From Acanthochlamys bracteata (Eukaryota > Streptophyta > Magnoliopsida > Pandanales > Velloziaceae): a stretch of 64,000 bases of DNA. Location: the NCBI GenBank assembly GCA_019914995.1, contig CM034140.1, positions 2,852,001 through 2,916,000 of the forward strand, in the 5' to 3' direction. The translations under genes were made by a program, and so were the position numbers. Shown piece after piece: positions 38,340-51,539 of this stretch. Position 1 is the first letter of the stretch; the number at the start of each line of letters is the position of its first letter. The notes beneath the pieces were generated by a model. That model was given only the letters and a program-made list of their open reading frames with translations. It was not told where the DNA came from and did not search any database.

Positions 38340-38585
38340 TTAGTTTCTTGAATTAGTGGTAAACAGTGTTTGACTATATTAATTTTATTTTTTTTAATTA
38401 ATAATGAACTTTGCAATCCTTTGATTATTTCCAATGATATTCCATGTTCTGTGTCTCATAATTATATCTCACTTTTAATTTTTAAACCTATACTTCCAAA
38501 ACCACACCTCTTAAATATAATTTAAATTATAAAATAGTTGTACATTTTAAATTGAGAGTACAAAGTCACCAGCTATTCTATATTA

Positions 38586-38808
38586 GGATGTATTTATTTT
38601 GAATTGAACTTACTTTCTTAAAAATAAATTATAAAATTAAAATTAAAATATTTAATAAATAAGAAAATTTTATATTAATTTTATATTAAAAAATATTTTT
38701 AAATTGTATTTTTAAAAAAATTATAGAAAAATTTAAAATAATTTGTTATTTATTTTATATTAAAGTAAGTTTAAAAAAATAAATTTTGAGTGGTAGACAA
38801 ACACGCAC
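38586..38808. mobile_element. Second Tourist-like MITE, 223 bp
   Basis: TTA flanks both ends (38583-38585 and 38809-38811). The termini are diverged (GGATGTATTTATTTT against the reversed right end AGTGCGTGTTTGTC). The subterminal arms match well: GAACTTACTTTCTTAAAAATAAAT on the left and a copy of it, reversed, on the right. It lies only 246 bp from the element at 38080. Confidence 0.55.
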
Positions 38809-38811
38809 TTA

Positions 38812-40262
38812 ATGAGTTTCAACTTACTCGTTTAATATTTTTATTATAGATTCTTGTCGAGTTTGGTACTCGTATGTGACGCATAATACATAATCTCATA
38901 ATACACTAAGATACATAATAAATAAATGGACTTAAATAGTTTCTTAAAATGCTTTATTAAAAATAATTATTATAAATAATACTATTATACATAAATTAAT
39001 TTTTATATTTATTACAAAATAAGTCAAAATATTTTTTAATTTTTTATGTACTAAAATTTAATAAGAATAAATAAATTATAAAGACGGAAAAAATACACCC
39101 TCATCATCTGTTGCCAATGCTTACCCAGCAGGTCAATCTTGAATTGACAGGGAGAAAGGAAAGAAGATTGATTCAATCACAAAATTGTTTTGATTCTGAA
39201 GGGATTGGAATAGAAGATACTGAAAAAGTCCAGATGTACCAGCAAGGTACAGTACTGCAAGTGGCTTCGCGTAGGATTTCATAGTTCATACTGACAGAGT
39301 TCATATGGCAACCTGCTAAAAAATAAGCATTCTGCGTGCAGTAATTTCCAAGTCACTCAAAGCTAGCTAAGGAGCACTACCGCAATTTTTTAAATTATTA
39401 TTTCTTTAAACCAGTCCTGATATTAACTAGAATTAAAATTGCTGACAAGTTTTCTAGATTTATCTTGGTTTCAACATAGAATAGCTTTGGAACAATTACA
39501 TCTGCTAGATGTAAATGTGTATGAGATTTCAATAATTCAGCCTAACACAGTAGCAATAATTGGAAGCAGCCAAGCAGGATTGCAGTAGATGGTGGTGTTG
39601 CCGTATTGTTTTATAAGGAGGAGAGCGACATTGGGGGCATATTTCCAGCATAATCAAATGGGCAATAATTTCAAATCTCTTGATCCTTTGAGTGACATTG
39701 CCTGCTGCTTGCTATGGAAAATAAGTAAAACTTGGTCCGGATCGACAGAAAAGGAGTCTTATAAAGCAAGGATTGATTTTGGATTCGCATTGACTTTTCA
39801 TTGCGTTCCTCTTTCAAATAACTTTGTTTAAACAAAAATTAATAATTGCATGGATTATTTAGCTCTTCACGTAAATAAGCATTATTCACTACTCTACCGA
39901 ACCACCATCGACTACCTTCAACCTTAATTGAAAGCACAAAATGCTACCAGTGAAATGCATGGCGATATGCGCTCTCCAACCTTTCATATATAGCAATTTT
40001 ACATACGTCAAACAAAATTCCTTGTACTACACTGTACTTTAAATCAGTGAACTTTGCAAATTATCAGTTAACTCTCCTTCCGAATTTTTTTTTTTTAAAG
40101 AGAGAGAAAGAACTCTCACAAACAACTATCTCACATTATCACTACCATCATCTCCTTCCCCAACTTCTCTCCCTCTCTCTCTCTCTCTCTCTCTCCCTCA
40201 ATGCATGCGCGAAAAATTCACACAACTAAAGTAGTCGAACAGAAACAGGTAAGGAAACTGGT
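38812..40262. other. Spacer upstream of the MSP/ankyrin pseudogene
   Basis: No gene is recognised. An 80-codon frame at 39589-39831 (+) has no known domain. 40080-40230 looks like a relic plant 5' leader, with AG-rich sequence followed by a CT microsatellite. Confidence 0.4.
40173..40194. repeat. (CT)11 microsatellite
   Basis: Eleven CT units lie just upstream of the MSP/ankyrin pseudogene, in what was probably its CT-rich 5' leader. Confidence 0.9.
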
Positions 40263-41500
40263 AGAATCTCAGAGAGGGAGGTAGCTATCGAGTTCAAGCC
40301 TGGAATCAAGTGCATCACTGAACTCCACCTCCGCTCTCACTGCGCTTCCCCATCGTCTTCTTTCAAAAGTCCGGAAATCTGCTACCCACCGCTTCCACGT
40401 CAACCCTCCCTCCGGCGACGTTCCATTGCTCTCTCTCTGCCGTTCTCCGATTCATTCTTCGCCTTCAGTCTAACCCACCATCCGTCTTTCCTTGGTGTCC
40501 TACAGACCGCTTTCCTATCAAGACTTCAGCCATCAGCGATACTGATGATCAGCTGTTGCAGGGTATCAAGTTCAAGGTTGTCCAAGTCCACGCAGTTGCT
40601 TCGGCAGGATAAGGGACTTTTAGCGCGCTTATCTGCAACTCAAGCTGTAGAGCTTTATATATGGTGCAGCTGTTTCTCTTAACGACCCGGCGCTACTTAA
40701 CCTGCTATTGGATTCCGACCTCAAGCCAAGCACGGTCTGCAACTTCAGGGAGTGCCAATGTATGGAAAGGTTAAAGAATCTGTGGTCGTAAGGAGAAGAG
40801 AGAAGGAATTTAGCTGTAATGGTAGGACATATATAAGAGAAGCACTTATATATGTCCGTGGATGCCCCAAGAATAAGGGACGGGTAAAATAGCATGATGA
40901 CATAGGAACAGAGGTCCTTAGGCGTGCTCGCGATGTGGTGATGAATTCATGTGTCAGTGTTAAATCTGCAACTGATGTGCTCAGTAGCATAATCTAGTGC
41001 AGCTAGAGGAGGTGGAAGTACCTGAACAGGGTGATTTGATTCTCATGGCAGCTAGGAGAGGAGACCTCGAACGATTCGAGCCCCTCTTGAAGATCCAGCG
41101 CAGGGTCGGAGCATGCAGTAACGAGTAGCGACCGTTATGGAATAACACCACTTCCAGCCGAATGATCAAGGGGGAATTGTGATGTGGAAGAGTTGCTAAC
41201 GGAGGCTGGAACAGAAGTGGAGTCCCAAGACATCGAAGGACATATACCATTTCGCCTTGCGGTTGAAAGAAGCAACGCACATGGTGGAGTTGCTCTCAGA
41301 CATGAGGAGACAACGTGAAGGCCTTGAGCAGAGGAGGAGCGACGCTACTGTCAATGTCACAGTCCATGCATGGGATACGATGGCATTGCACTGCTGTTGA
41401 TTAGCAGAGGTAAAACCCCTGCTGGCAGTGCAGCATCTTGTTCTTCCTCCTCCACATGCAAGCAAGGGCAGCTAATCTTCTGTGTTTTAACAAAAAGCAC
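40263..41500 (+). pseudogene. Decayed MSP (VAP)-domain plus ankyrin-repeat gene
   Basis: No continuous frame survives, but conserved pieces follow one another on the plus strand in shifting frames. These are EVAIEFKPGIKC...ELHLRS near 40279 and HRFHVNPPSGDVPLLS near 40390, typical of the major sperm protein fold. TDRFPIKTSAISDTDDQLL follows at 40502. Ankyrin pieces come next: MAARRGDLERFEPLLK at 41045, DRYGITPL then AEVESQDIEGHIPFRLAVE after 41130, MVELL near 41281, and MGYDGIALLLISRG at 41370. A Ser/Cys-rich end follows. Stops (for example TAA after the VHAVASAG phrase and TAG before DRYG) and at least four frame changes separate them. The position of the expected ATG reads CTG at 40260. Intact relatives combine an N-terminal MSP domain with ankyrin repeats, as in VAPYRIN. 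I cannot name the exact family. No introns are evident. Confidence 0.65.
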
Positions 41501-42270
41501 GGTTACCAGTACTTACTAAGAGATGCAAATCATGAAACCCATTGTGTACTAGTTCTGGTTAAGTCCTTGCAATAACAAAATGCCGAATTATACAAACTGA
41601 AATTGAACAAAGTAATTGCATACGGAAGAACTAAAGCTCATATAATGGAGCAATGCATCTAAACATCAAAACAGAAACTTTCGACTCTGTTAGACTGAAA
41701 TACTCTCAGCAGTGGGTAACGGACTGACAGGGCCGCTGCTGCAGTGAACCTAAAATTCCAATATGGATTTGTCAAGAAGGATTTGGAAATTATAATCAAC
41801 AAAACGTTTCAATGGACTGGCCAAACAAAGATAAATCACAGTGAAAGGAATCTATATGTAAGAATGTAAGAATCTCCTCTTAACAAAAAATGGAACGCCA
41901 GATTTGATCATCATACCTGGAAAATTACCTACGGATAATTCTCAACTCCCCAAACAGAAGAGAACCGTGCAAACCTGAGCCACCAAGAGAACAATTTCTT
42001 TACACAGCAAAATAGCAGTAGAACCAAGCCATGTTTTCATCAAGCAAAGTGAGTAGTCACTGCAGAAGAGAAGACGCACACGTGCACTGAACAAAGCACC
42101 AAAGCAAGTGTTTTTGAAGTAGCTCTGAAGAAGCATAGCGAGAGAGGAAGTGGAGCATACAAGATATAAAACCTTTTCATTCACCATCAAAGAGGTATTA
42201 CATTACAGAATTCAACAAAGTTAGGAGATATTTGCCAAATGTCAAGATTTCATTTATTCTGGCAACTAAA
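41501..42270. other. 3' flank of the E1 gene
   Basis: The stretch lies downstream of the E1 stop codon and probably contains its 3' untranslated region, possibly with an intron. No other gene is visible. Confidence 0.4.
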
Positions 42271-45200
42271 TCAGCGGAAGTATATGGAAACCAGAGGGAT
42301 GTCAATGTCATTATCATCATCATCCTCACAGGCCACAACAACATCAACATGACGTCGGTATGATGGGATCTCCACCTTAGCCACCTGTTGAGCCAAGTCA
42401 ACTACCTTCTTGTCCATCCGATCTTTGTGCCTGGGGAACATGCTGTTGTACAGCAAGGAAGTACCACAAGAAATGCTGTAGGCATTAAGACCCTTCTCTT
42501 TCAGCCACTGCAGCAGCTCCCTGAGGGTCAAGTTGCCATGCACCATCCAGCGATCCCAGACCGTCCAACTCATGTCGCGATGCTTCATCACCTTAGGTGG
42601 AACAGGCTCAGCAATGGAGAACAATGGGAGAGCAAGATTAGCAAAGGTATTGTGGTAGTCCTCCAGCTTGTGACCGCCAGCAAATACTTTGTAAAGCTCG
42701 AGGCAGACTAGACCTGTGGCCATTGCAGTTGAGGTTGCTATGGCTGGGATAATCCTGCCAGCAATAAACTTTGCCTTGAGCTTGTCAACTTCTGGGATTC
42801 CATAATTTCTAGCACGCATATTCGCCAGTCCAGCTATCAAGTCCATGTGGAAGTTGGTATCATCATCCTGAATCAGTTACAAACAAGCAAAACAATACTC
42901 AAAGCCTAAACCACAGGCAATATGTGAAACAAGTCCAAAGTCTTGTCAACTTCAGTGAAAACTACAAATTAGATTCCTATGAAGGAAGCAAATTTGTAGA
43001 GAGTAACTGATAGCAAGCATTTCCTAAACACTAAAAGCATGATCAAGTTCTTCGCATGAGTAAAATTTGGAAGGTGAAAGATAATGGATTTCCTAGGAGC
43101 GAAACGGCACATATATAGAGCTACAAATAAGGAACATTAGCAACTACATTAGAGGATTATAGTTATCCAAATTAAGGGGGGAAAAAAGTAATTATGGAAC
43201 AAATTTTGTTCCAAGAGCAGAAAATCACAATGGTTATGCAGACCAACTGAAGGGATAAGTTGCATTTTAACTATTTCTTTATCTTTCAAGAAATCGTCAT
43301 ATTCCAGATAAAATGCTACATTTTATCCAACTACAGGAGCAACTACATTACTTGATAAGGGCAGAAAAGATGAAGGCCAACCTTCTCAAATTGTATGGGA
43401 TTCATCCTGAAGCCAGCATGCAATTTCTTGGAACAGGCATCCAGCCTGGCAAGAAGATGGTTGATGACAGCAGCATCATCAATTGAAGCAGTTGAAAGGT
43501 TGGTGGCTTTCTCATCTGTCACAATCTTCACATCCTTCTTTGGATGAAATTCAGGGACATGTACCTTGTCAGCCGCTTCAGCCAACTTCTTTGGATTCTT
43601 AGCCCAGTCAGGTACAGGGACTCTGAAGGTCTGTGCTCTTAGAATAGCACCAGCCATGATGAAGTTAATATGACCAGGATCACTTGTTGAGAACTGCAGT
43701 GGATGAGGAAAACGCTTAGGTGCAGACCAGAAAGGTGCACCAGTGCTTGTTGCAGCATCTTCAGGAAAAGTGTAGGTCAATTGTTTTACACGATTGGCAA
43801 AATAGTCCTCAAACCTGCAAACGACAAGCACCTTATTTAAGAGGGCGATCAAATAGTTAAATGCTTTATTCTGGTAAGTAGCGCAATGATACCTATTACT
43901 ACTTAAAGCAATTATATGAGAAAACTGATGTTCATTAATACAAGAAATTGTGCTGATCAAATAAATGAAGAAGATTTTCTTCGAAAAGTTGGAACTGAAT
44001 TATAAGACCAGAAGAGGGAGACTTAAAGCTTACTTCAGTCTTGCCCATGTGACACAATCTTGGAAGTTTTCACATCTCTCCTTATCAAGGCAGTCAAGAA
44101 CACGTTCAAGAAGATCTCTAGCCTGGGCATCACCTGCACTCTTTATATTAGCAGAATATTCTATTGGGTTCAACAGGAAACTGTTCACCTCAGTTGGTGT
44201 TTTCTCAAGCAGCCCCTCAAATTCTGAGCGAGCCCATGTTAAGCAATGATCAATATTATGAGGGAATGAATGAACAGTGCACATTGGTGCCTGCTTCTCA
44301 GGAGGATCTCTAGAGGCTCCATAATTCTCTGTAAGGTGAGGTATGACCATCTGTGTATTGCACTTTGTACCAAGAGTACCGGACTCCAACAATGGCTTTT
44401 GGAAGTACAAGCAGCGCATGTCCATATACATCCTTGCATTCACATTGTCCAGCGCGTTGATAACAACATTTAAACTCCCCCAAAATGCATCATTAAAGAC
44501 ATGCTCACTCTCAGGGTTAGCACGATTTTGGAGAGCTTCAATGTGGAGAGCAGGATTAATTAAGCTGGTAGCACTAGCAGCTGCAGTTGATTTAGCTTGG
44601 CCGATATTCCAGTCACGGAAGAGAAACTGCCTGCTAAGATTACTCTTCTCAATCACATCATCATCTGTAATAGTAATCTTGCCTTTGAGGCTGCAAGAAA
44701 CTCCCATAAGCGCTAGATTCTTCAAGAACTCACACCCAAGAGCACCAGATCCAACAATAAAAACTTTAGACTCTTCCAGTTTCTTTTGAAGCTTGGATCC
44801 AAATACAGAAATTTGAGCATCATAGCGGCTATTCAACGGCTTCAAATCACTAGCCTCTAATGGCTCTGTTGGCAGGGACTCCAATGAATCAAAATAGAAG
44901 AACTGCAGAATGCAACAGACTTATAAGAACAGAAGTCTACTGAAGTGCCACAGTTATACTAAACATAGAACATCAACTATGAAAATTGCCATTTCACAGC
45001 TTCAAAAGAATCGCAACAATCATAAAACCATACCTGAAAGAGTGGATGGAATTTCCCTGAGCAGGCTTTCACAACCTCCTGCCCAACTATGCCACCAAAC
45101 ATCGCAGCCATAGGATTCAGTACAGCCCTAGAGCCAAATGCAAAATGGCGTAGGAGTTTCTTATCAATCTGGTCAAGCTTATCACCTCCAGCACCTTCAT

Positions 45201-48200
45201 TAATGCTAATTGCATAGCCAATCAATTTCTCAGCATCCTCTTCTGCTCCAGCAAGAGGGAAACGATCCAAATCATGTCTAAATTTGTCCAAAGCTTGAAA
45301 GGCAAGGTGCAACAGCGGCGGTCGATCGAACTTAGAGAAATCACTCAACAGGAAATCACCTGGATCTTTTAAAGCATCTCTTAAAGACTTGAAGTTCAAA
45401 ACTTTTGATTCTTTCACTTGGGTTACTATCCCTCCTCTCACATACTCACTAAAATTGGTAGTATCCTCATCAAGAGTAAATGAATACGGCCTAACATTCT
45501 TGACTTTTCTAGGCTTCCCATCATTCAGTTCTGTCATGCCCTGGACTTCAGAAAATATCACAAGATCTCCATCCTGAAACTCATGTCTCTCGTCATCAAC
45601 ACAAGAGACAAGCGCAGGATTGTCGTTACTGATTGATGCAATGATGCCCGTATGTGGCTCCTTTCCATCCACATCAGCAACTGTGAATGCTGGACCAAAG
45701 TCGCAGAAGGCATTGCCAAAGAGGCCCCGAACTTCTGACTTAATGAATGCAATTGGAGGATTGTGACTGCGACAGTACTCATCATATTCAACAGCTTTTT
45801 CTAAGCTGATATCAGTAAAAACAACAGCCTGAAACCAAGTAAGTGGATACAATATTGTTAAAAGATCAACAACAAACAACAAACTGAGCCTTTATCCCAC
45901 TTCATGGGATCGGCTATATGAATCCGTTTTCTCCATTCCGTTCGATTATAAACCAGATCAAGCGACTACTGTTAAAAGATCACATTATAAAAGAATAGAA
46001 GAGGACGAGTACAAAAAGAGAATTGTGCGACTGTCAGACAAGGACAGACATACATATAATAAGGACACAGTAAAGTGCTCACCTAGACTTCAATGCTTTT
46101 TAAGTTTCAGTGGCAAATACAGAGCATTGCGTATTCACTTGTACAATGAGTATTATTATAGTCAGGTATCCTACAGTCTTAAGAATAAAACATGCATCAT
46201 CTTCCAATAAAGGGAGAAACATGAGCAAAAGGAGATCATAATGCCAGTAAAGACATGCCAATGTACTTCGTAACAATAGAAAAGAATCTTTCCAAGAGGA
46301 CGTGATACCTTTTAAACCAACAGTATAATCATTCAGGGCAATGTCTCAAAAAATAATAATTAGTCTCTAGATGACATAAACAAATGTTTTATATGCAGTA
46401 AATATTCCGAATGCCAATCACACAAACGCAGCATGAGCATTAATGCCAAATCTCCCCTTCAAGTCACACTCCACCATTTCAATTTTCAACTCACAATCAC
46501 CAAGGCAATGATTACTATCCTAATATCGTGATGCTTCCATGAGAGTTAAGCTAACATCCACTTCATACAAAAGCAAGGCAAGCAGCCTTTGTGCAAAAGT
46601 TTTCAAGGGAAGATGACTACAACGTCAAGTGAAAGCAAACTAAGTTGGGCCGAGCACCCATCCTTGACCCTGAGCTTAGGAAATCAAGCTTGGCTTACCC
46701 TTGGCTCGGGAAGGCGACAGTCCCTTGGCTCAGGCAATCAGGCAAGGCTTGGCTTGGTCGCGTATTTGGCTTTCGTATAGGCCAGTCAGTTCAAAGGCCT
46801 AAGCCATAGTCCCATATCTTTTGTATGTCCACTCCCATAGGCAAGCCTGCTTTCCCTCTCTTCTCCCTCGGCTCGGTTAGTGACAACAGCAGTAACCGGG
46901 AGTGTAATGCATAGGTGGACTGACCTATGACTATTTTGATTACTTGGTTTTAAATACCTAATCTTTCCTAGCATATTCTAACTGTCAGAATCAACTATCA
47001 AGGTGGTTATTTATTTGGGCCCTCCATTATGATAAGTACGTTGCTTTCTGGATAGATGTAATCAGCAGAGATGTATTTTTTTCTCTTAGGATGGAGTTAA
47101 TTCCAAGGTTACATGAAACAATAAGTACAACTTAGTTTGCTGCACTTGATATTGCAGTCATCTTTCCTTAAGTGAAAGAGTGACTGGCCAACCCCATAGA
47201 GGGGAGGAAGGCCCATAGTGTCCACTTCATACAACTAGTGAGACATAGCAAAAGATTGACAAAAGCATAACAACAAGCAGGGCCCAAAGGATTTGCGAAA
47301 ACAGGAATGTGTAGTTAAGGAATCCGTAGTTTACCTTCTAAGAACCAACAATGTCCAAATAACTATAAATTAAAGGAACTTTGAAGAATTCAATAGTTCA
47401 ATTTAACATTCAACAAAACACAGGGTTATTACTTGATTTATCTATAAACGAATTATTAGAAATGATTTTCTGCTACAAAAAGTTTCACGCTCAAATTCTT
47501 AGAGTCATATGGTACTTTTCCATGTTAGAACATATCTCCAGAAACGCTACAGCCATCACTCTAACGTTTCCCCGTGCACTTGAACAAGTACACAGATCCC
47601 ATACATCTTGTCAAATGCAGCATGTCTGCCACTAATGCTACTTGCTATTGTATGACCTTAAATCCTGTCAACACCTTTCTCTCAGACCAAACGGCAAGAA
47701 ATATATTACTAAATATGCCGTTTCAGTATAGCAAGCATCTCATTGAAGCTTGTTTTAATATTTTTATCATGACTTGTGTAAGGAAAAAAAAAGAAGAAAA
47801 AATCACTAAAAAAAAACTCATTGCATCTGAGGTTAGTGTTTCAGTATTCTATGAAATGCAGCAGAACTGATCTCAAAAAATAAAGCACGTCACATAGCGG
47901 AGAGCTATATAAAATTATTATAAAAAAAAAGAAAGACATTTGTGCCAACCAACTGTAAGCTAAGGTTGTCAGAATGCTCAAACCATCATTTCTTATAAAA
48001 CGGTCGAGAAAAGAAGGCTGGACCAGAGAGCTATCACACTTAGCAACCAATACAAATTAGTACAGTGAAGAAGTTTCATACAAGAGGCAATCAAGTAAAT
48101 GCCATAACATAAAATAAAAAAAATCCATATATGAACACCTTATAATCAGAATGTGCATTTATACATACATATTGAGGAAGAACTTGCCACCAACATAACG

Positions 48201-49319
48201 AAAGACAAGTGGTCCAAGCAAAAGTATGCACATGTAAGTATGACAGGTTCTGGTAGTATTTATACCCTAAATTGTACCACAATATTCAAATACAAGTAGC
48301 TGATCTATAACAAACTATAAAAGAAAATAGTTCTCTGAATAATTGCAGCAAGTAATATTTCAACTAACAAACCTGGAAATCCGAGAGCTGATTCGTAGAT
48401 AGAGGTCCAGTTAGTGTGCTAATAAGGACAGCATTGTTCAGCTCCTGCAGTTTCTGAACACATGCAACTGCCCTGTTCTTACTGATGTCTTCCTTTGAGA
48501 AAAAGAAATTGCTAGACAGATCCCATAGCTCCACAGTTGCTTCATCGTGAAGTGTCACAGACTTAACCCCAGCTAGCACAAGGTTTTTGGCTGTAACATA
48601 CAATGAACAAAGAACAGTGAGCACTTATCATAAGTTACACTATGAGCAAGTAAAGAACCAAAAGTAGAAGAAACATGTGCAAAGGCTAGACCATTCTAGT
48701 ATCCATGGTTAGATATAGCAACAGACAAACAAATGAAGCAAAGTCCTCCCAGGACTTGGAAATTACTGGCATCAAGATTTCTTCCAATTTAAACTATAAA
48801 TCAGTTAGAGAAAGCAGAAATAGTAAGGACAGTAATCATCTAAATCCAAATTACGTTCAAGTGACAGTCAAACATCTGACACGTCTGAAAATCAAACTAG
48901 CAAAACTAAATCAAATAAAGACCAAAATCAACTGCCCAGAAACCTAAACAAGGTAAGAAGCAACCCATAAACCATCGTGAATTATATGTTTCACAGCCAA
49001 ATCAAGTAGCCTTACCTATCTCAGCACCTAGGCCGTTGAGACCAGAGATGAGCACGTTGGATGCAAACAGCCTGCGCATGGTCTCACGGCCATAAACGGC
49101 CAGCTGCCTACTGTGAAGGTCCTCATCTATCTCCGGCGGTTTGCCAATAGAAGCGTTACCGTTAGTTACACCATCCACAGGGGGACTCGCCATCGCACGG
49201 TTGTTATCTGACTCGACCACCGATGACGAAGACGACGAGATCGAGCACTCAGTTCTCGGCTTCTTCTCTCCCGACAGTTGTTCTACCTCAGCTTCCCCAG
49301 CTCTCTTTCTAGGAAGCAT
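42271..49319 (-). CDS. Ubiquitin-activating enzyme E1 (UBA1/UBA2 type), six exons
   Basis: Minus-strand exons are 49016-49319, 48373-48590, 45034-45828, 44034-44902, 43382-43814 and 42271-42867, all in phase, giving 1071 residues. The enzyme uses ATP to adenylate ubiquitin and load it as a thioester for transfer to E2s. The inactive adenylation half starts at [20 protein letters not shown]. The active half carries the nucleotide-binding [19 protein letters not shown] and [18 protein letters not shown]. The catalytic cysteine lies in [14 protein letters not shown], at about residue 647. The C-terminal ubiquitin-fold domain ends in [18 protein letters not shown]. The N-terminus is Ser-rich with a basic KKPR. 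Intron 2 is unusually long (45829-48372). Three further in-frame ATGs lie upstream, at 49358, 49343 and the chosen 49319. I chose MLPRKRAGE by family resemblance. Confidence 0.96.
45867..45955. repeat. Dispersed plant repeat fragment in E1 intron 2
   Basis: A CAACAACAA-like stretch is followed by CCTTTATCCCACTTCATGGG and ATCGGCTATATGAATCCG. This phrase (CAAC-rich lead, then GCCTTATCCCACT...GGGGTCGGCTA) recurs across many plant genomes as an interspersed repeat. That recurrence is recollection, not a search. The element class is uncertain. Confidence 0.5.
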
Positions 49320-50214
49320 ATAGAGCAGAACACTGTCAACCATCCCACACAATCCCATCAGAATCCATTCAGATCTCAATCAAATACAACAAAGACAGCT
49401 TAAGAACCCTAATTCCACCAAATCAAAGCAAAAAAAGAAACCGTAACAAAACAAAGGATCGATCAATTGAGTAAAGAAGAGGAAAAGTACCGATGATATC
49501 GTGGCGCGGCAAGGGATCAGATCCGGAGCCGACGAGATTAAGCGAAGGATCTATGGCGGCGATGGTATTGACTCCTTCGAAACTACTGTTTTGTGTAGAA
49601 GGGAATCGAGAGACGTAGTTGACAGACAGAGACAGGCTTTGGGCATTTCCCGGGAGAGCGCTACGGAACCGGCATGGTCGCGGATAGCGAAAGAGATATT
49701 TATACCCTGAGTGAGAGCTCCTTGAAAAGCTCAGCGAAATTATTAATAATACTAATATTGCTCAAAAAATAATCATAATTAGCATTGATTGCATTTTGTT
49801 TTGTTAAATACTAACAGAATCAAAGTGCATGCTTTCTTATAAATTTATAATGGCGTGTAAAATATTCGTACTGCCAAGGACTGTAATTCAAATATTGCTG
49901 TGACCTTTACTGGGAAATATTATATTTTGATTTTATAGCGTGGTCAAATTGCGTAGTGGAATTGGCTCGATGTGGCTTTCTTGGGAAAGGGGGCAGCTGG
50001 AGTAGAGCATAGACTGTTCTGTCTTGATGGATCGGGTTGTAAAACAGCCCAGTATATAAACAGAGGCCCAGGAAGAAATTATTGCATCAAAACTGCATTG
50101 CGGCCTAACATTATATGAGTACTTTGGGCCGTGGTTTTATGTCTAAGAAATGGCCAACAAATTATACAGCATAAATGGGCTTTTCTAGTAATGGCAATTC
50201 CTAAGAAAGTATTG

Positions 50215-50460
50215 TTTGAAAATACTTTTCAACTTATTTTCATACTAATTTTTTATTTTATATTTTTAATAATTTTTATAATATTCGGTGGAAAATATTT
50301 TTAAATTTTAAAAATATAAAAAAATAATACATCGTAAGATCTAATTTTTATTATTATTTTTTAAAATAGAAAAAACAAAACTCGTTTTTAAAAAATTTCA
50401 AAATATTCTTTATTCTAATTTTTTTAAAAAAGTACTATTAAACATCCTCAAATTAGAATA
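50215..50460. mobile_element. AT-rich palindromic MITE-like element
   Basis: The left end contains TGTTTGAAAATACTTTTCAAC. The right end, reversed, contains TGTTTAATAGTACTTTTTTA, giving about 20 bp of imperfect inverted repeat. The inside is poly-A/T-rich with no coding capacity. A target duplication could not be fixed. Confidence 0.45.
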
Positions 50461-51539
50461 ACAGCACAGCTAGGATGCTTCAATATATAGCCGTCAAATT
50501 ACTTCAAGAATAATTGGGCTTTCAAGTAATAGTGCATGTTCTAAAAAGAGTCGAAATATAGGCACTTGTGGATAACGGCATATGCACGGCACTCCAAACA
50601 ATAGCCGTTGGGAGAATCCAACAGTCACAATTCAATCAAAGACCGCATAATAGGAGGCAAATGCGTCATGGTTAGAATTTGATGTACTGTAGATATGCGA
50701 GATACAGGTTGCACAAGGTTAGATGCAAGCATATTAGACCCAAATGCGAGCCAAATATGACTGTCTACAATCTATTTCAATCTTATTCCATATAATTTTG
50801 ACTTCGTATTTTGACTTTTTTTAACCTTATATCGATCTAATATTAATTGTATTTCGACTTGGATAGTAGCTGCTGGCACTATACACTGTTGCTGTGTTTC
50901 AATCCGAACTATCTAACCGTTCATGTGCATGCAGTTAAATTTTATAGTTTCGGTATAACAAATCCATTAATTTGCATACTATGCATTAGAATGGTTATCA
51001 TTAAAATTTAAATGTAAAAAATAAGATAGTTTCAAACTCATGAACTCTCAACCGCTGTTTTGACCAATCCCCTCTTTCTATAAATCGCTGTGTACTATGT
51101 TTTTTTTTTTAAGTACATATGTTTAAAGTGAACGAACTAGCTAGATTTTCAAACTCATGAACTCTTTAGATAAAGACGCAGTTATATCTCATAACTAATT
51201 CACGGCAGGATGATTCTGGCAGCGCTGTTATGGTGTTGACACCTTTGAACACAAAACTGGAGAGGTATTTTTTATACCTCATATGGAGCCTTTCTGTTCA
51301 CTTCAATTTTACAAGTGTTGGAGCTCACATTCGCGCGAAAACAACTAAGCTTGTCACTATTGAAGGAGGTATGTGTCATCTCAAAAGTTACACTATTTGG
51401 AGGTTGGGCATGTGACTTAAAATTAATTGATTGATAGGAAAAGAGAACTTAAGATCTTATATCACAACGCAGAATTATGTTATTAATATGGGTTTATGTT
51501 TTAACATTGTCTCTCAAACTCACCATGCAGCAGTAAGGG

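Noticed and set aside
44343-44789. 148-codon plus-strand frame
   Set aside because: Antisense shadow of E1 exon 4.
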